The position numbers and the translations under genes were made by a program. Below the pieces are notes generated by a model. The model had not been told where the DNA came from, did no database searches, and was given only the letters and a program-made list of their open reading frames with translations. DNA of 64,000 nucleotides, from positions 124,001-188,000 of the forward strand of contig NZ_JAMBOB010000005.1 in NCBI RefSeq assembly GCF_023715415.1, written 5' to 3'. This document shows positions 28,562 to 38,515 of this stretch, piece by piece. Every line of letters begins with the position of its first letter. Within the stretch, counting starts at the first letter, position 1. This DNA comes from Neobacillus niacini (GTDB lineage Bacteria; Bacillota; Bacilli; Bacillales; Cytobacillaceae).

Positions 28562-28918
28562 ATGCCACGTGTAAAAGGCGGTACAGTTACGCGCAAGCGT
28601 CGTAAAAAAGTTATTAAATTAGCAAAAGGTTATTATGGTTCAAAACATACATTATACAAAGTAGCAAACCAACAGGTTATGAAATCTTTAATGTATGCAT
28701 TCCGCGATCGTCGCCAGAAGAAGCGCGACTTCCGTAAACTTTGGATTACTCGTATCAACGCAGCAGCTCGTATGAACGGTCTTTCTTACAGCCGTTTAAT
28801 GCATGGCTTAAAGCTTGCTGGTATCGAAGTAAACCGCAAGATGCTTGCTGAATTAGCAGTAAGCGATGCAGCAGCATTTACTGAATTAGCAAACGTTGCA
28901 AAACAACAACAGAAGTAA
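28562..28918 (+). CDS. rplT: 50S ribosomal protein L20
   Basis: 118 residues, basic. The extended N-terminus [16 protein letters not shown] threads into 23S rRNA, and the globular part includes [18 protein letters not shown]. It is needed early in 50S assembly and also represses its own operon by binding the leader mRNA upstream of infC. AGGAGGAAAA precedes the ATG. A terminator follows directly. Confidence 0.98.
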   Translation: MPRVKGGTVTRKRRKKVIKLAKGYYGSKHTLYKVANQQVMKSLMYAFRDRRQKKRDFRKLWITRINAAARMNGLSYSRLMHGLKLAGIEVNRKMLAELAVSDAAAFTELANVAKQQQK

Positions 28919-28922
28919 TTAT

Positions 28923-28952
28923 TTAAGCCATTCTCTTAATGAGGATGGCTTT
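28923..28952 (+). terminator. terminator after rplT
   Basis: AAGCCATTCTC pairs with GAGGATGGCTT, followed by TTT. Confidence 0.85.
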
Positions 28953-28973
28953 TTCTATAAGGGAGATGGGGAA

Positions 28974-29237
28974 ATGGGTACCATTTTAGGTGCATATATC
29001 ATCATGAATATTATTGGTTTGATTGTAATGAAAGTAGATAAAAATCGTGCGATAAAACATCAATATCGGATAAGTGAAAACACTTTGTGGTTAGTGGCTA
29101 TATTTGGGGGAGCCGTTGGTGCAACAGCAGGAATGCAGGTTTTTAGGCATAAAACAAAGCACATATCCTTTAAAGTTGGCTTTCCATTACTAGCCGTAGC
29201 AGAAGTCATTCTTTTATGCTATTTTTTAACGTTATAG
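28974..29237 (+). CDS. ysdA: DUF1294 family membrane protein YsdA
   Basis: 87 residues with three hydrophobic segments (about 2-20, 38-55, 66-86) and the family motif WLVAIFGGAVGATAGMQVFRHKT around 40-62. DUF1294 proteins are small membrane proteins of unknown function; YsdA follows rplT in B. subtilis. The frame extends back into rplT (28896), but GGGAGATGGGG precedes the ATG at 28974, so I start there. Confidence 0.88.
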   Translation: MGTILGAYIIMNIIGLIVMKVDKNRAIKHQYRISENTLWLVAIFGGAVGATAGMQVFRHKTKHISFKVGFPLLAVAEVILLCYFLTL

Positions 29238-29306
29238 ACATAACAGCATGGTCCAATCTATATGTTTAATTAACAAGATAGATTAACAACCCAGGGGGCA
29301 TGTAAT

Positions 29307-29894
29307 ATGAATGAGGACTTGTCTTTGCTGTTAATCATGGTGGAAGCCGGCGGGGTTTTTGCTCCATTGGCTTTTGTTCTATTTCATCTGCTGAGATCGT
29401 TCTTATTTATTCCTGTTTCGGTTGTCATCATTGCTGGAGGCGTTTTATTTGGAACACTGTGGGGGACGATTTATTCGGTGATAGGCTTAATGGGAGTAAG
29501 TATCTTTTTCTATGCTTTCATTGACAGAATGCCGAAAACACAGGAGCGTCTTATTAAAATAAAAAATCGCTGGTTTGGGGAGTATCGAAATCTTACCGTT
29601 GGTCAAATTGCCATTCTAAGACTTATACCATTTGTACATTATCATCTATTAAGTTTTTGCCTAAAACAAAGAAAACCTAAATTTAAAGAGTACCTGAAAG
29701 CTTCTTTCATTACTAATATTCCAATCGCTTTTTTCTGTACTATTTTTGGAGAGTATATCAGCACTTTTACTCCGTCTTTTATCTTATTAACTCTTCTTGG
29801 TTTAACTTTTCTCGTCTATCTCTTGAGAGAAAGACAAAATGTGATTAAATGGAATGTATTTTTTAAAAGAACAAAAGGAAAAGCCGCTGGTTAG
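29307..29894 (+). CDS. TVP38/TMEM64 (VTT/DedA-like) family membrane protein
   Basis: 195 residues with about five membrane segments. It has the VTT-type pattern: a re-entrant region (FIPVSVVIIAGGVLFGTLWGT near 36-56) and a later RLIPFVHYHLLSF segment (about 106-118). Eukaryotic relatives are scramblases. Bacterial members are linked to lipid transport, but no substrate is established here. It resembles B. subtilis YtxB, which lies between dnaI and ytxC there, so the gene may have moved. The ATG follows AGGGGGCATG. It is convergent with ysdB. Confidence 0.8.
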   Translation: MNEDLSLLLIMVEAGGVFAPLAFVLFHLLRSFLFIPVSVVIIAGGVLFGTLWGTIYSVIGLMGVSIFFYAFIDRMPKTQERLIKIKNRWFGEYRNLTVGQIAILRLIPFVHYHLLSFCLKQRKPKFKEYLKASFITNIPIAFFCTIFGEYISTFTPSFILLTLLGLTFLVYLLRERQNVIKWNVFFKRTKGKAAG

Positions 29895-29912
29895 GCGGCT
29901 ATTTTTGATGTA
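29878..29912 (+). terminator. short hairpin at the TVP38/ysdB convergence
   Basis: AGCCGC pairs with GCGGCT across the stop codon of the upstream gene, flanked by A-rich and T-rich tracts. It could stop both convergent transcripts. Confidence 0.65.
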
Positions 29913-30279
29913 AAAATTCATCAATTGGACTTTTCCAATTAATTTGGGCAAGTGGATATCTTTCGTGTATTTTCTTTTCGATAAAATAAAAGTCCTCCTT
30001 AGCCATTCCATGAATGGAAGTAGTCTGATCCGGCCATAACGAAATGGAAACAACATCTATCGTATTCTTCGTAGCACCTAGATATTTTTCTCCCGTAAAC
30101 AAGGCACCATTGTAGGTAAGTTGAAAATTCTTGATAACCTCTTCATTGTCTAGAAGTAAGAAACGTTTGTGTTTTCGAGCTGCTTCTAATTTACGAGTTG
30201 GTTTAAGAAGAAACTTAATGGTTACAAAAAGAATAAAGATGAACAAGCATACTAACAGTAAGCGCAGCAGCAAAACCAT
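29899..30279 (-). CDS. ysdB: sigma-W-dependent membrane-anchored protein YsdB
   Basis: 126 residues with one N-terminal membrane helix (about 2-24) followed by a basic stretch and a soluble domain. It matches YsdB, known in B. subtilis as a sigma-W regulon member of unknown function. The ATG at 30279 lies behind TAGGAGG on the minus strand. A textbook sigma-W promoter lies 31 bp upstream, which supports the identification independently of the protein. Confidence 0.9.
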   Translation of the reverse strand: MVLLLRLLLVCLFIFILFVTIKFLLKPTRKLEAARKHKRFLLLDNEEVIKNFQLTYNGALFTGEKYLGATKNTIDVVSISLWPDQTTSIHGMAKEDFYFIEKKIHERYPLAQINWKSPIDEFLHQK

Positions 30280-30309
30280 GGTTATGCCTCCTAGTACTTT
30301 TACCTACTA

Positions 30310-30335
30310 TACGGTTTGGGGACAGAAAAGTTTCA
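30310..30335 (-). promoter_or_regulatory. sigma-W promoter of ysdB
   Basis: On the minus strand TGAAAC (30335-30330), exactly 16 bp, CGTA (30313-30310): a full match to the sigma-W consensus TGAAAC-N16-CGTA. It implies induction by cell-envelope stress. Confidence 0.88.
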
Positions 30336-30383
30336 TTCTTTCCACACTTTGATATAATTTTGAATAGGGGAGTGATTAAAAAA

Positions 30384-30875
30384 ATGCAGTTGGAAAAATT
30401 ATTTAACATGCAACAAGCATTGGATCAGCATATTGAAGAAAAGCATGGCCTGCAGGAAGAAGATTTATTTAACAGAAAGGTACTGGCATTGCTTGTGGAA
30501 CTAGGGGAGTTGGCGAATGAAACTCGCTGCTTCAAGTTTTGGAGTGTTAAGCCATCCTCGGAAAAAAGTGTGGTACTAGAGGAGTTTGTAGATGGCATCC
30601 ATTTCATCTTGTCACTCGGCATTGAATGCGGGTTTGATAAACTTCCATACTCGATTCAAACAGAAACAACTACATTCTCGGTCTCAGAACAATTTCTTTT
30701 CATTTATGAAAAAATAAATAATCTTAAAAACAGCAAAAACGAACATGATTTTAAAACGTTGCTTGAAGCTTATTTGCAGCTGGGTGAGCTGCTTGGTATA
30801 AGCTATCAAGAAATGGAAGAGGCATATTTTACGAAGAATGAAGTAAATTATCAAAGACAGCAGAATAACTATTAG
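30384..30875 (+). CDS. dUTPase-like dUTP diphosphatase (all-alpha, MazG-related)
   Basis: 163 residues, all alpha-helical. It looks like the dimeric dUTPase/MazG superfamily that hydrolyses dUTP to dUMP and limits uracil in DNA. The metal-binding E-x-x-E motif [18 protein letters not shown] lies near 40-57, and the second acidic motif, [14 protein letters not shown], near 67-80. The C-terminal EMEEAY (about 147-152) fits the third helix. The ATG at 30384 is preceded by AGGGGAG; an upstream TTG (30360) precedes that site. It lies 53 bp before ysdC. Assigned by motif only; a related MazG-type pyrophosphatase is possible. Confidence 0.8.
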   Translation: MQLEKLFNMQQALDQHIEEKHGLQEEDLFNRKVLALLVELGELANETRCFKFWSVKPSSEKSVVLEEFVDGIHFILSLGIECGFDKLPYSIQTETTTFSVSEQFLFIYEKINNLKNSKNEHDFKTLLEAYLQLGELLGISYQEMEEAYFTKNEVNYQRQQNNY

Positions 30876-30928
30876 CTGAAAATTATTGTATAATGATGAT
30901 CGAACATACATATAAGGGAGGCGAAGCA

Positions 30929-32014
30929 ATGGCGAAATTAGATGAAACTTTAATGATGTTAAAGGACTTAACCGACGCCAAAGGGATTCCCGGCAACGAG
31001 AGGGAAGTTCGCGAGGTAATGACGAAATACATAGCACCATATGCGGATGAAGTAACAACGGACGGACTTGGCAGTCTAATTGCTAAGAAGATTGGGAAAG
31101 AGGGCGGTCCGAAAATTATCGTAGCCGGCCACTTAGATGAAGTTGGGTTTATGGTTACGCAAATCGATGATAAAGGCTTCCTTCGTTTTCAAACAGTGGG
31201 CGGCTGGTGGTCACAGGTTATGCTGGCACAGCGCGTCACTGTCGTTACCAAAAAAGGTGACATCATTGGTGTCATCGGGTCCAAGCCTCCGCATATTTTA
31301 TCAGTAGAAGCTCGAAAAAAACCGGTAGAAATCAAAGATATGTTTATTGATATTGGGGCATCAAGCCGTGAAGAGGCTCTTGGATGGGGAGTTCTCCCAG
31401 GAGATATGGCTGTTCCGTATTTCGAATTTACCGTGATGAATAATGAAAAAATGCTCTTAGCAAAAGCGTGGGATAATCGAATTGGCTGTGCGATTGCGAT
31501 TGATGTATTGAAGCAATTAAAAGGTGTCGACCATCCAAACGAGGTGTATGGTCTCGGAACCAGCCAGGAAGAAATCGGTTCTCGTGGTGCCAAAACTTCT
31601 GCTGAGAAAATTAATCCTGATATCGGATTTGCTGTCGATGTGGGTATTGCAGGTGATACACCTGGTATTTCTGAAAAGGAAGCTATGAGCAAAATGGGGA
31701 AAGGCCCACAAATCATTTTATATGATGCGACCCTTGTGGCACATAAAGGTTTGCGGGATTTTATCACCAATTTGGCTGATGAACTGAATATCCCATATCA
31801 ATTTGATGCTATTCCTGGTGGAGGTACTGACGCTGGCCCAATCCATATCACGCATAATGGAGTCCCATCGTTAGCCATTACCATCGCAACACGATATATC
31901 CATTCACATGCAGCAATGCTGCACCGTGACGACTACGAAAATGCGGTGAAGCTAATCGTTGAAGTCATCAAGCGACTAGACCGTGAGACGGTGGATAAAA
32001 TAACGTACGAATAA
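30929..32014 (+). CDS. ysdC: M42 family glutamyl aminopeptidase-like metallopeptidase YsdC
   Basis: 361 residues. M42 peptidases are cytoplasmic, cobalt- or zinc-dependent aminopeptidases that form dodecamers. Metal and catalytic residues are visible: His68 in AGHLDEVG, bridging Asp182 in AWDNRIG, Glu214-Glu215 in [10 protein letters not shown], Asp237 and a C-terminal His in YIHSHAAML (about 322-330). The ATG at 30929 lies behind AAGGGAGG; the frame runs 12 codons further up through that site. YsdC in B. subtilis occupies the same place before sspI. A cellulase annotation sometimes given to this family is not supported. Confidence 0.92.
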   Translation: MAKLDETLMMLKDLTDAKGIPGNEREVREVMTKYIAPYADEVTTDGLGSLIAKKIGKEGGPKIIVAGHLDEVGFMVTQIDDKGFLRFQTVGGWWSQVMLAQRVTVVTKKGDIIGVIGSKPPHILSVEARKKPVEIKDMFIDIGASSREEALGWGVLPGDMAVPYFEFTVMNNEKMLLAKAWDNRIGCAIAIDVLKQLKGVDHPNEVYGLGTSQEEIGSRGAKTSAEKINPDIGFAVDVGIAGDTPGISEKEAMSKMGKGPQIILYDATLVAHKGLRDFITNLADELNIPYQFDAIPGGGTDAGPIHITHNGVPSLAITIATRYIHSHAAMLHRDDYENAVKLIVEVIKRLDRETVDKITYE

Positions 32015-32021
32015 AGCTTGC

Positions 32022-32053
32022 CGTCCTCGATATTTATGTCGGGGATTTTTTTG
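32022..32053 (+). terminator. terminator after ysdC
   Basis: TCCTCGAT pairs with GTCGGGGA (two G-U pairs), then seven T residues. It lies just before the repeat array. Confidence 0.85.
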
Positions 32054-32060
32054 TGCAATA

Positions 32061-32420
32061 CTGGCGGATGGCGGAAAATACTTGCGGATGGCGGAAAATA
32101 CTTGCGGATAGCAGAAAATACTTGCGGATGGCGGAAAATACTTGCGGATAGCAGAAAATACTTGCGGATGGCGGAAAATACTTGCGGATGGCGGAAAATA
32201 CTTGCGGATGGCGGAAAATACTTGCGGATGGCGGAAAATACTTGCGGATAGCAGAAAATACTTGCGGATAGCAGAAAATACTTGCGGATGGCGGAAAATA
32301 CTTGCGGATAGCAGAAAATACTTGCGGATGGCGGAAAATACTTGCGGATAGCAGAAAATACTTGCGGATAGCAGAAAATACTTGCGGATGGCGAGAAATA
32401 CTTGCGGATAAGCATAAAAA
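32061..32420 (+). repeat. 20-bp tandem repeat array, 17 full units of two types
   Basis: Seventeen contiguous 20-bp units run from 32061 to 32400, followed by a decaying partial unit. Type A is CTTGCGGATGGCGGAAAATA. Type B differs only by G-to-A at positions 10 and 13, and the two changes always occur together. The order is A A B A B A A A A B B A B A B B A, with a one-base change in the first unit and a swap (GAGA for GGAA) in the last. There are no spacers. The array lies between the ysdC terminator and the sspI terminator. Confidence 0.97.
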
Positions 32421-32446
32421 TAGCTGCCGAATTCAAATCGGCAGCA
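32411..32446 (-). terminator. terminator after sspI
   Basis: GCTGCCGA pairs perfectly with TCGGCAGC; on the minus strand it is followed by a TATTTTTATG tract. It abuts the repeat array. Confidence 0.9.
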
Positions 32447-32457
32447 GCAAATACCAG

Positions 32458-32664
32458 TTACTTTAACCCATTTTCAAGTGTAGAAAGCATTTCTTTCTTC
32501 TCATCCTCAGAAGAATTCTTCCAGATTACTTCAAATAGTACACCCAAGCCTGGAAGCATTTTTTCTTCACCATTTTGAATGGCATCAACAATTGTATCTT
32601 CTAATTGATCTTGGGAGTTACCAGTAACATTGTGAATAATCGCATTTCGCAAATTTAAATTCAT
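32458..32664 (-). CDS. sspI: small acid-soluble spore protein SspI
   Basis: 68 residues. It begins [16 protein letters not shown] and contains [17 protein letters not shown], the SspI (minor SASP) pattern; it is packed in the forespore and is not related to the alpha/beta SASPs. The open frame extends 32 codons upstream, but AAGGAG on the minus strand sits 6-9 nt before two adjacent ATGs (32667, 32664). CATATTA at 32704-32698 resembles a sigma-G -10 element. The gene is divergent from ysgA, as in B. subtilis. Confidence 0.93.
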   Translation of the reverse strand: MNLNLRNAIIHNVTGNSQDQLEDTIVDAIQNGEEKMLPGLGVLFEVIWKNSSEDEKKEMLSTLENGLK

Positions 32665-32779
32665 CATCACACACTCCTTTTTCATCATACATTTCTTTAA
32701 TATGATTTCTATCTTTGGTTTTATTATGTATTTTTTTTGGGATATAATGAGGAAAAACACTAGAGGAGCACAAATAAAC

Positions 32780-33529
32780 TTGAAGCATATTGAATCGATT
32801 CAAAACCCTAAAGTAAAACAATGGAAAAAGCTGTTAACAAAAAAAGAGCGGGATAAATCCGGAACCTTTCTAGTCGAGGGCTTTCATTTAGTCGAAGAAG
32901 CATTAAAACAACGCGAGAGTGTAATCGAAATTATCGTTTCTGATAAGACAGGTCTGCCGCCGCGCTGGGATTCCGGAGAAGTACCAGTCATCCAGGTTAC
33001 CGAAGAGATCTCCAATTCATTATCTGACACGGAGGCACCACAAGGGATATATGCCGTTTGCCGTCAGGTGCAGTTAGAAATACCGAATGCAAAGACATTC
33101 CTGCTCATTGATGCCGTACAAGATCCAGGAAATTTAGGTACAATGATCCGAACAGCAGACGCAGCTGGAATTGACGCAGTAGTTGTAGGAAAGGGAAGCG
33201 TCGATGTTTATAATTCAAAGGTACTCCGCTCAGCACAAGGCAGTCATTTTCATCTGCCAATCATAAGAGGCGATCTCCATGAGTGGGTCGAAAAGTTGGA
33301 AACGAAAAATATTTCGGTTTATGGTACAGCACTTGAGGGGGCCTCTGCATATACTGATATTTCAACAGGTGAATCATTTGCCTTAATAGTTGGAAACGAA
33401 GGAAATGGCGTTGACAAAGATCTGCTCGCAAAAACAACCGCAAACCTTTATATTCCCATCTACGGCAAGAGTGAATCACTCAATGTAGCCGTAGCAACGG
33501 GCATCCTGTTATATTTTTTAAAAAAATAG
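32780..33529 (+). CDS. ysgA: TrmH/SpoU family RNA 2'-O-methyltransferase YsgA
   Basis: 249 residues. It has an N-terminal substrate-binding domain (about 1-90, L30e-like) and a SPOUT knotted methyltransferase domain. Motif 1 is [17 protein letters not shown] (about 112-128), motif 2 IVGNEGNGV (about 197-205) and motif 3 [12 protein letters not shown] (about 231-242). These enzymes methylate ribose 2'-OH in rRNA or tRNA using SAM; the exact target is not deducible. The TTG at 32780 behind AGAGGAG gives [13 protein letters not shown], the family N-terminus; no ATG in frame fits. Confidence 0.93.
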   Translation: MKHIESIQNPKVKQWKKLLTKKERDKSGTFLVEGFHLVEEALKQRESVIEIIVSDKTGLPPRWDSGEVPVIQVTEEISNSLSDTEAPQGIYAVCRQVQLEIPNAKTFLLIDAVQDPGNLGTMIRTADAAGIDAVVVGKGSVDVYNSKVLRSAQGSHFHLPIIRGDLHEWVEKLETKNISVYGTALEGASAYTDISTGESFALIVGNEGNGVDKDLLAKTTANLYIPIYGKSESLNVAVATGILLYFLKK

Positions 33530-33540
33530 ACGATACTAGT

Positions 33541-33569
33541 TTGAATCATCAAGTAAAGTATTATATAAT
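33541..33569 (+). promoter_or_regulatory. sigma-A promoter of the pheS leader
   Basis: TTGAAT at 33541-33546, 17 bp, TATAAT at 33564-33569. Confidence 0.75.
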
Positions 33570-33589
33570 AATTTACATTATTGAAAAAT

Positions 33590-33852
33590 ACAAAAGACGA
33601 TGACGGAGAAAAGTATCTTATCAATGACCATTTAGGGAAAGAGTGCCGTGACTGGAAGCACTTTTATGGGAAGGATAGGAGAAGTTCACCTCCTGAGTTG
33701 GCATCGGGACCATTTCAATAGAAATGTAAAGATGCACCGGCCTATGCCGTTATCCCAATGAAGCGAACACAATGTTTTTATACATACCGTGTTTACAAGG
33801 GTGGTACCGCGACTATAAACCTCGTCCCTTTCCAGGGATGGGGTTTTTTTGT
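33590..33852 (+). ncRNA. T-box riboswitch, phenylalanine specific, upstream of pheST
   Basis: The T-box sequence GGGTGGTACCGCG is at 33799-33811 and the terminator CCTCGTCCC/GGGATGGGG with a T tract at about 33820-33850. Stem I shows GGAGAAGTTCACCTCC; the likely specifier is TTC at 33685-33687 followed by A, a Phe codon matching pheST. Confidence 0.92.
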
Positions 33853-33911
33853 TTTTTGTATGGTGAAAGAAACCACCCCGAAATCGTTAAAAATTAAAGG
33901 AGGAATTCTAA

Positions 33912-34949
33912 ATGCAAGAACGATTAAAGGAATTGCAGCAGGAAGCTATTCAAAGTATTGAACAGTCTTCAAGCTTAAAAGAATTAAATGACATCCGCGT
34001 TGCTTATTTAGGTAAAAAAGGTCCTATTACAGAAGTACTGCGTGGAATGGGTAAGCTTTCAGCTGAGGAGCGCCCAATTATGGGAGCACTTGCAAATGAG
34101 GTTCGTGAAGCTATTGCTACTATTTTAGAAGCAAAACAAAAGGATTTAGAAGAAGCGGCAGTATTAGAAAAACTAGCTTCTGAATCAATTGATGTGACAT
34201 TACCAGGAAGACCGGTTAAGGTTGGAAACCACCACCCATTAACAAGAATCATCGAAGAGATTGAAGATTTGTTTATTGGAATGGGTTATCAGGTAGCAGA
34301 AGGTCCAGAAGTCGAGCAGGATTATTATAACTTTGAAGCGTTAAATTTACCGAAGGGTCACCCTGCCCGCGATATGCAGGATTCCTTCTATATTACAGAT
34401 GAAATTTTACTGCGCACACATACATCACCCGTTCAAGCACGGACGATGGAAAAGAATCAAGGGAAAGGTCCTATCAAAATTATCTGCCCGGGTAAAGTGT
34501 ATCGCCGAGACAATGATGATGCAACACACTCTCACCAGTTCATGCAAATTGAAGGCCTTGTTGTTGGTGAAAACATCCGCATGAGCGACCTTCATGGGAC
34601 ATTAGAGATTTTTGCGAAAAAAATGTTTGGAGAAGACCGTGAAATCCGATTGCGTCCAAGTTTCTTCCCATTCACAGAACCATCCGTTGAAATGGATATT
34701 TCCTGTATGATTTGCGGCGGCAACGGCTGTAATGTTTGTAAGAAAACAGGCTGGATTGAAATTCTTGGAGCAGGAATGGTTCATCCAAACGTTCTTGAAA
34801 TGGCTGGCTATGATTCTAAAAAATACACAGGATTTGCATTCGGTATGGGACCAGAGCGGATTGCGATGTTGAAATACGGCGTCGATGATATTCGCCATTT
34901 CTACACAAATGATGTGCGTTTCTTAAAACAGTATTCAAAACACGAGTAG
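33912..34949 (+). CDS. pheS: phenylalanyl-tRNA synthetase alpha subunit
   Basis: 345 residues. It has an N-terminal coiled coil (about 1-90) that contacts tRNA, then the class II catalytic core: motif 2 [22 protein letters not shown] near 194-215 and motif 3 [11 protein letters not shown] near 313-323. A four-Cys cluster ([12 protein letters not shown], about 262-273) lies between them. It forms an alpha2-beta2 heterotetramer with PheT, which begins 15 bp downstream. AAAGGAGGAAT precedes the ATG. Controlled by the upstream T-box. Confidence 0.98.
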   Translation: MQERLKELQQEAIQSIEQSSSLKELNDIRVAYLGKKGPITEVLRGMGKLSAEERPIMGALANEVREAIATILEAKQKDLEEAAVLEKLASESIDVTLPGRPVKVGNHHPLTRIIEEIEDLFIGMGYQVAEGPEVEQDYYNFEALNLPKGHPARDMQDSFYITDEILLRTHTSPVQARTMEKNQGKGPIKIICPGKVYRRDNDDATHSHQFMQIEGLVVGENIRMSDLHGTLEIFAKKMFGEDREIRLRPSFFPFTEPSVEMDISCMICGGNGCNVCKKTGWIEILGAGMVHPNVLEMAGYDSKKYTGFAFGMGPERIAMLKYGVDDIRHFYTNDVRFLKQYSKHE

Positions 34950-34964
34950 GAGGAGGAGTACGAA

Positions 34965-37379
34965 ATGTTCGTTTCATATAAATGGCTCCAGGATTATGTA
35001 GATTTATCCGGAGTTTCAGCTGATGAGTTAGCTGAAAAAATTACAAAAAGCGGGATTGAGGTTGAGGGCGTTGAGGTCCTTAATGAAGGAATTACTGGCG
35101 TAGTTGTGGGTCATGTGGTTGAGCGTGTACAACACCCCAATGCGGATAAATTAAGCAAATGCCAAGTGGATATTGGTCAGGGCGAACCTGTTCAAATCAT
35201 CTGTGGTGCACCGAATGTCGCACAAGGGCAAAAAGTAGCAGTAGCAACTGTTGGTGCAGTATTACCAGGAAATTTTAAAATAAAAAAGGCAAAGCTTCGC
35301 GGAGAAGAATCAAATGGAATGATTTGCTCTTTAACCGAACTCGGTATGGAAGCGAAAATTGTACCGAAAGAATATTCAGAAGGAATCTTTGTTTTCCCTC
35401 AGGATGCAGAGGTTGGAGCAGACGCAATTGCTTTATTAAACCGTAATGATGAAGTTCTTGAACTTGGTCTGACACCAAACCGCGCAGATTGCTTGAGTAT
35501 GCTTGGTGTAGCATATGAAGTTGCAGCAATTCTTGGCAGAGACGTGAAGCTTCCAGAAATCGAACTTCAGCCAGTTAAAGAAAAGGCAACAGATTATATT
35601 ACTGTTAAAGTAGAAGCAAATGAGGATAATCCTCTATATGCTGCAAAAGTGATTAAGAATGTTAAAATCGGACCAGCTCCGTTATGGATGCAAACAAGAC
35701 TAATGTCTGCTGGAATTCGTCCACATAACAATGTTGTCGATATTACCAACTACATTTTATTAGAATATGGTCAGCCGCTGCATGCATTTGACTATGATCG
35801 CTTAGGTTCAAAGGAAATCCTTGTTCGTCGTGCACAAGATGGTGAGAAATTCACAACATTAGATGATGTAGAACGTACGTTAACTTCTGACCATTTAGTG
35901 ATCACAAATGGAACTGAGCCAGTAGCATTAGCTGGAGTCATGGGCGGAGCTAATTCAGAGGTTACCTCTGACACAACAACTGTGTTGTTGGAGGCGGCTT
36001 ATTTTACAGGAGGAACTGTAAGAAAAGCATCGAAGGACCATGGCTTACGAAGTGAAGCGAGTGCTCGTTTTGAAAAGGGTGTCGATCCAAACCGCGTACG
36101 AGCTGCGGGAGAGCGTGCGGCATACTTGATGGCAAAATACGCTGGCGGAGAAGTGCTAGAAGATGCTTCAGTGGTTGATACACTTACAGTTGAACCAGCG
36201 GTGGTTTCTATTACTTTGGAAAAAATAAATAGTGTCATCGGTACAAACTTGACTGTAGAAGAGGTTGAAGCCATTTTCGAACGCCTTCAATTTGCGGTAA
36301 CAAGTGAAGAAGAAACAATTACGGTTACAGCTCCAACACGCCGTGGTGACATCAAAATTGAGGAAGACTTAATTGAAGAAGTAGCACGTCTTTACGGCTA
36401 CGATAACATTCCAAAAACATTGCCAATCGGTTCTGCGACACCAGGCAAATTATCACAATATCAGGATAAACGCCGGATTGTCCGGCAATATTTAGAAGGT
36501 GCTGGCTTGTATCAAGCGGTAACGTATTCCTTAACAAGTGAGGAGAAAGCAGCACAATTTGCCCTTGAGAAACGTGATTTCATTCGCCTGGCGATGCCGA
36601 TGAGTGAGGACCGCAGTATATTACGCCTAAGCATCATGCCGCAGCTGATGGAAGTTTTAAAATACAACAGTGCTCGTCAAAACGACAGCCTTGCGGTTTA
36701 TGAAACAGGTGCTGTGTTCTTAGCAAATGGAAATGAAGTATTACCTGAAGAACAGGAGCATTTAGCTGGTGCGATTACAGGTTTATGGCATAGCCATTCT
36801 TGGCAGGGTGAGAAGAAGGCAGTTGACTTCTATGTATTAAAAGGTATTTTAGAAGGATTATTTGCTAAACTTGGACTTACTGAAAGTGTCACATATGTTC
36901 AAGCTAAAGTGGATAACATGCACCCAGGACGTACTGCTGAAATTCACTTACATGGTGAAAGAATCGGTTTCGTCGGCCAAGTACACCCAACCATGCAAAA
37001 AGAGTTAGATTTAAAAGATACCTATGTGTTTGAGTTATCATTAAAGGCTATTTTAGAAGAAGCTACTGCACCGCTAAGATACTCTGGAATTCCACGTTTC
37101 CCATCAATCACAAGAGACATCGCTCTTGTTGTCGATAAAGAAACTGTCGCTGGAGTATTGCAGGATATAATCCAAACTGCTGGCGGAAAGCTTCTAAAAG
37201 AAGTAACGGTCTTTGACCTTTACGAAGGTGAGCGCATGGAAGAAGGCAAAAAATCCATTGCCTACTCATTGAAATACATGGATCCAGAACGCACATTAAC
37301 CGATGAAGAAGTAACGAAAGTTCATACCCAAGTACTAGAAGCTTTAAAAGAAAAAGCTGGAGCAGTATTAAGAGGGTAA
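34965..37379 (+). CDS. pheT: phenylalanyl-tRNA synthetase beta subunit
   Basis: 804 residues. Domains in order: tRNA-binding OB fold (about 40-155, with [10 protein letters not shown]), B3/B4 editing module (about 210-400), B5 DNA-binding-like fold (about 405-480), class II-like catalytic remnant and the C-terminal RNP-like FDX-ACB anticodon domain (about 710-804). It supports aminoacylation by PheS and hydrolyses Tyr-tRNA-Phe. The start follows AGGAGGAGT. The operon ends at a strong terminator that also faces rnhC. Confidence 0.98.
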   Translation: MFVSYKWLQDYVDLSGVSADELAEKITKSGIEVEGVEVLNEGITGVVVGHVVERVQHPNADKLSKCQVDIGQGEPVQIICGAPNVAQGQKVAVATVGAVLPGNFKIKKAKLRGEESNGMICSLTELGMEAKIVPKEYSEGIFVFPQDAEVGADAIALLNRNDEVLELGLTPNRADCLSMLGVAYEVAAILGRDVKLPEIELQPVKEKATDYITVKVEANEDNPLYAAKVIKNVKIGPAPLWMQTRLMSAGIRPHNNVVDITNYILLEYGQPLHAFDYDRLGSKEILVRRAQDGEKFTTLDDVERTLTSDHLVITNGTEPVALAGVMGGANSEVTSDTTTVLLEAAYFTGGTVRKASKDHGLRSEASARFEKGVDPNRVRAAGERAAYLMAKYAGGEVLEDASVVDTLTVEPAVVSITLEKINSVIGTNLTVEEVEAIFERLQFAVTSEEETITVTAPTRRGDIKIEEDLIEEVARLYGYDNIPKTLPIGSATPGKLSQYQDKRRIVRQYLEGAGLYQAVTYSLTSEEKAAQFALEKRDFIRLAMPMSEDRSILRLSIMPQLMEVLKYNSARQNDSLAVYETGAVFLANGNEVLPEEQEHLAGAITGLWHSHSWQGEKKAVDFYVLKGILEGLFAKLGLTESVTYVQAKVDNMHPGRTAEIHLHGERIGFVGQVHPTMQKELDLKDTYVFELSLKAILEEATAPLRYSGIPRFPSITRDIALVVDKETVAGVLQDIIQTAGGKLLKEVTVFDLYEGERMEEGKKSIAYSLKYMDPERTLTDEEVTKVHTQVLEALKEKAGAVLRG

Positions 37380-37387
37380 TAAAGATA

Positions 37388-37427
37388 AAAAATGACCTAG
37401 TGATCAATCCACTAGGTCATTTTTTTA
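37388..37427 (+). terminator. bidirectional terminator between pheT and rnhC
   Basis: AAATGACCTAGTG pairs with CACTAGGTCATTT around a 7-nt loop, with A and T tracts on both sides, fitting the convergent genes. Confidence 0.92.
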
Positions 37428-37447
37428 TTAAAAACGATAGAATTCCA

Positions 37448-38380
37448 TTACATTCTCTTTTTATTCACCAAATTTATCGCTTTTTCCGTATTCGCAAAGT
37501 GCAATTTCACAAATTGGGGAAATACATCTTGACCTTTTTTCAGAATCAACTTGGCTGCAGCTTCATCCACCTGGGATCCTGCTCCTTTTGGAATCTTAAA
37601 TCCTGCTGACTCACTAAGCTTGTCAATATATTGAACAAAGGCATACCGTGCGAGGATGGATGCTGCTGCAACGGCAAGGTGGATACCCTCTGCCTTCGTG
37701 CTAAAATAAACATTTTCCCTAGCTACAGCTTTTTGACTTTTAACATGCTGAAAATAGGTGCTTTCCTGAACAAATTGGTCTATCAGAATACCTTCTGGTT
37801 TTACAGGTGAAATCTTCTCAAGCACCTTTAGGATGGCTTGATTATGGAGGAGCGCCTTCATTTTCCCCTGTGACATTCCTGATTTTTGCAGCTGATTGTA
37901 TTTTTCATTTTTTAGTGTCATCAGGCTAAATGGAACAACATCTTTAATCACCTTTGCAATCGCAATGATTTTTTCATCGTTCAAATCCTTTGAATCTCTG
38001 ACACCTAATTCTTTTAATAAAGGAATATCTTCCTTCCTAACATAAGCAGCGACAACGGTTATTGGGCCAAAGAAATCACCGGTACCAACTTCATCAGAGC
38101 CGATAACAGACCAGTTGCTAAAACCTTCTGGTAAATTACCTTTCGGAGATTTGGATTTGGCTGGAGCTTTTGCAGCAGCCTCACCCCACCTGCTGGCCTC
38201 TGCTTCACAGCCACTCCCTTGAAATAACACTTTACCGGACTTATAGGCAGTAATCGTCGAACCGGAAGTCTTGGCAGCAAACACACTGCCTGGAGGAGCT
38301 TTATCTACTAATTTCCCTTCATAATAGCTTTTCATTTTATTAATTTCAGACAAACTTAGATTTAACACAACATTTCCCAC
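37448..38380 (-). CDS. rnhC: ribonuclease HIII
   Basis: 310 residues. It cleaves RNA in RNA-DNA hybrids. The N-terminal TBP-like substrate-binding domain (about 1-85) precedes an RNase HII-like catalytic domain with SVIGSDEVGTGDFFGP around 91-106. GMSQGKMKAL, STKAEGIHLAVAAASI and the late DEAAAK motif complete the core. The frame extends to 38455, but GAGGAG on the minus strand lies 8-9 nt before the GTG at 38380, giving a length near B. subtilis RnhC (313). An ATG 7 codons upstream overlaps the ribosome-binding site. Confidence 0.94.
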   Translation of the reverse strand: MGNVVLNLSLSEINKMKSYYEGKLVDKAPPGSVFAAKTSGSTITAYKSGKVLFQGSGCEAEASRWGEAAAKAPAKSKSPKGNLPEGFSNWSVIGSDEVGTGDFFGPITVVAAYVRKEDIPLLKELGVRDSKDLNDEKIIAIAKVIKDVVPFSLMTLKNEKYNQLQKSGMSQGKMKALLHNQAILKVLEKISPVKPEGILIDQFVQESTYFQHVKSQKAVARENVYFSTKAEGIHLAVAAASILARYAFVQYIDKLSESAGFKIPKGAGSQVDEAAAKLILKKGQDVFPQFVKLHFANTEKAINLVNKKRM

Positions 38381-38515
38381 TTCAAAAACACTCCTCGACA
38401 TTTTTTCTAGAAAAAGTAAAAAACCTCCAGTTTCATCTGTTTCTCTTTTCGACACATATCCGTTCGTGTTATATTATAAAATAGGGATTTCTTCGAACCG
38501 AATGGAGGCAGTAAT

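Noticed and set aside
32061..32420. CRISPR array
   Set aside because: Units are contiguous with no unique spacers, the unit is only 20 bp, and no cas genes are present.
31933..32436. Long minus-strand frame (167 codons) and two plus-strand frames across the repeat array
   Set aside because: A 20-bp unit without stop codons keeps several frames open at once. There is no ribosome-binding site, and the frames run into ysdC and the sspI terminator.
33758..33961. 67-codon frame over the pheS leader
   Set aside because: It reads through the T-box and its terminator, which are RNA features.
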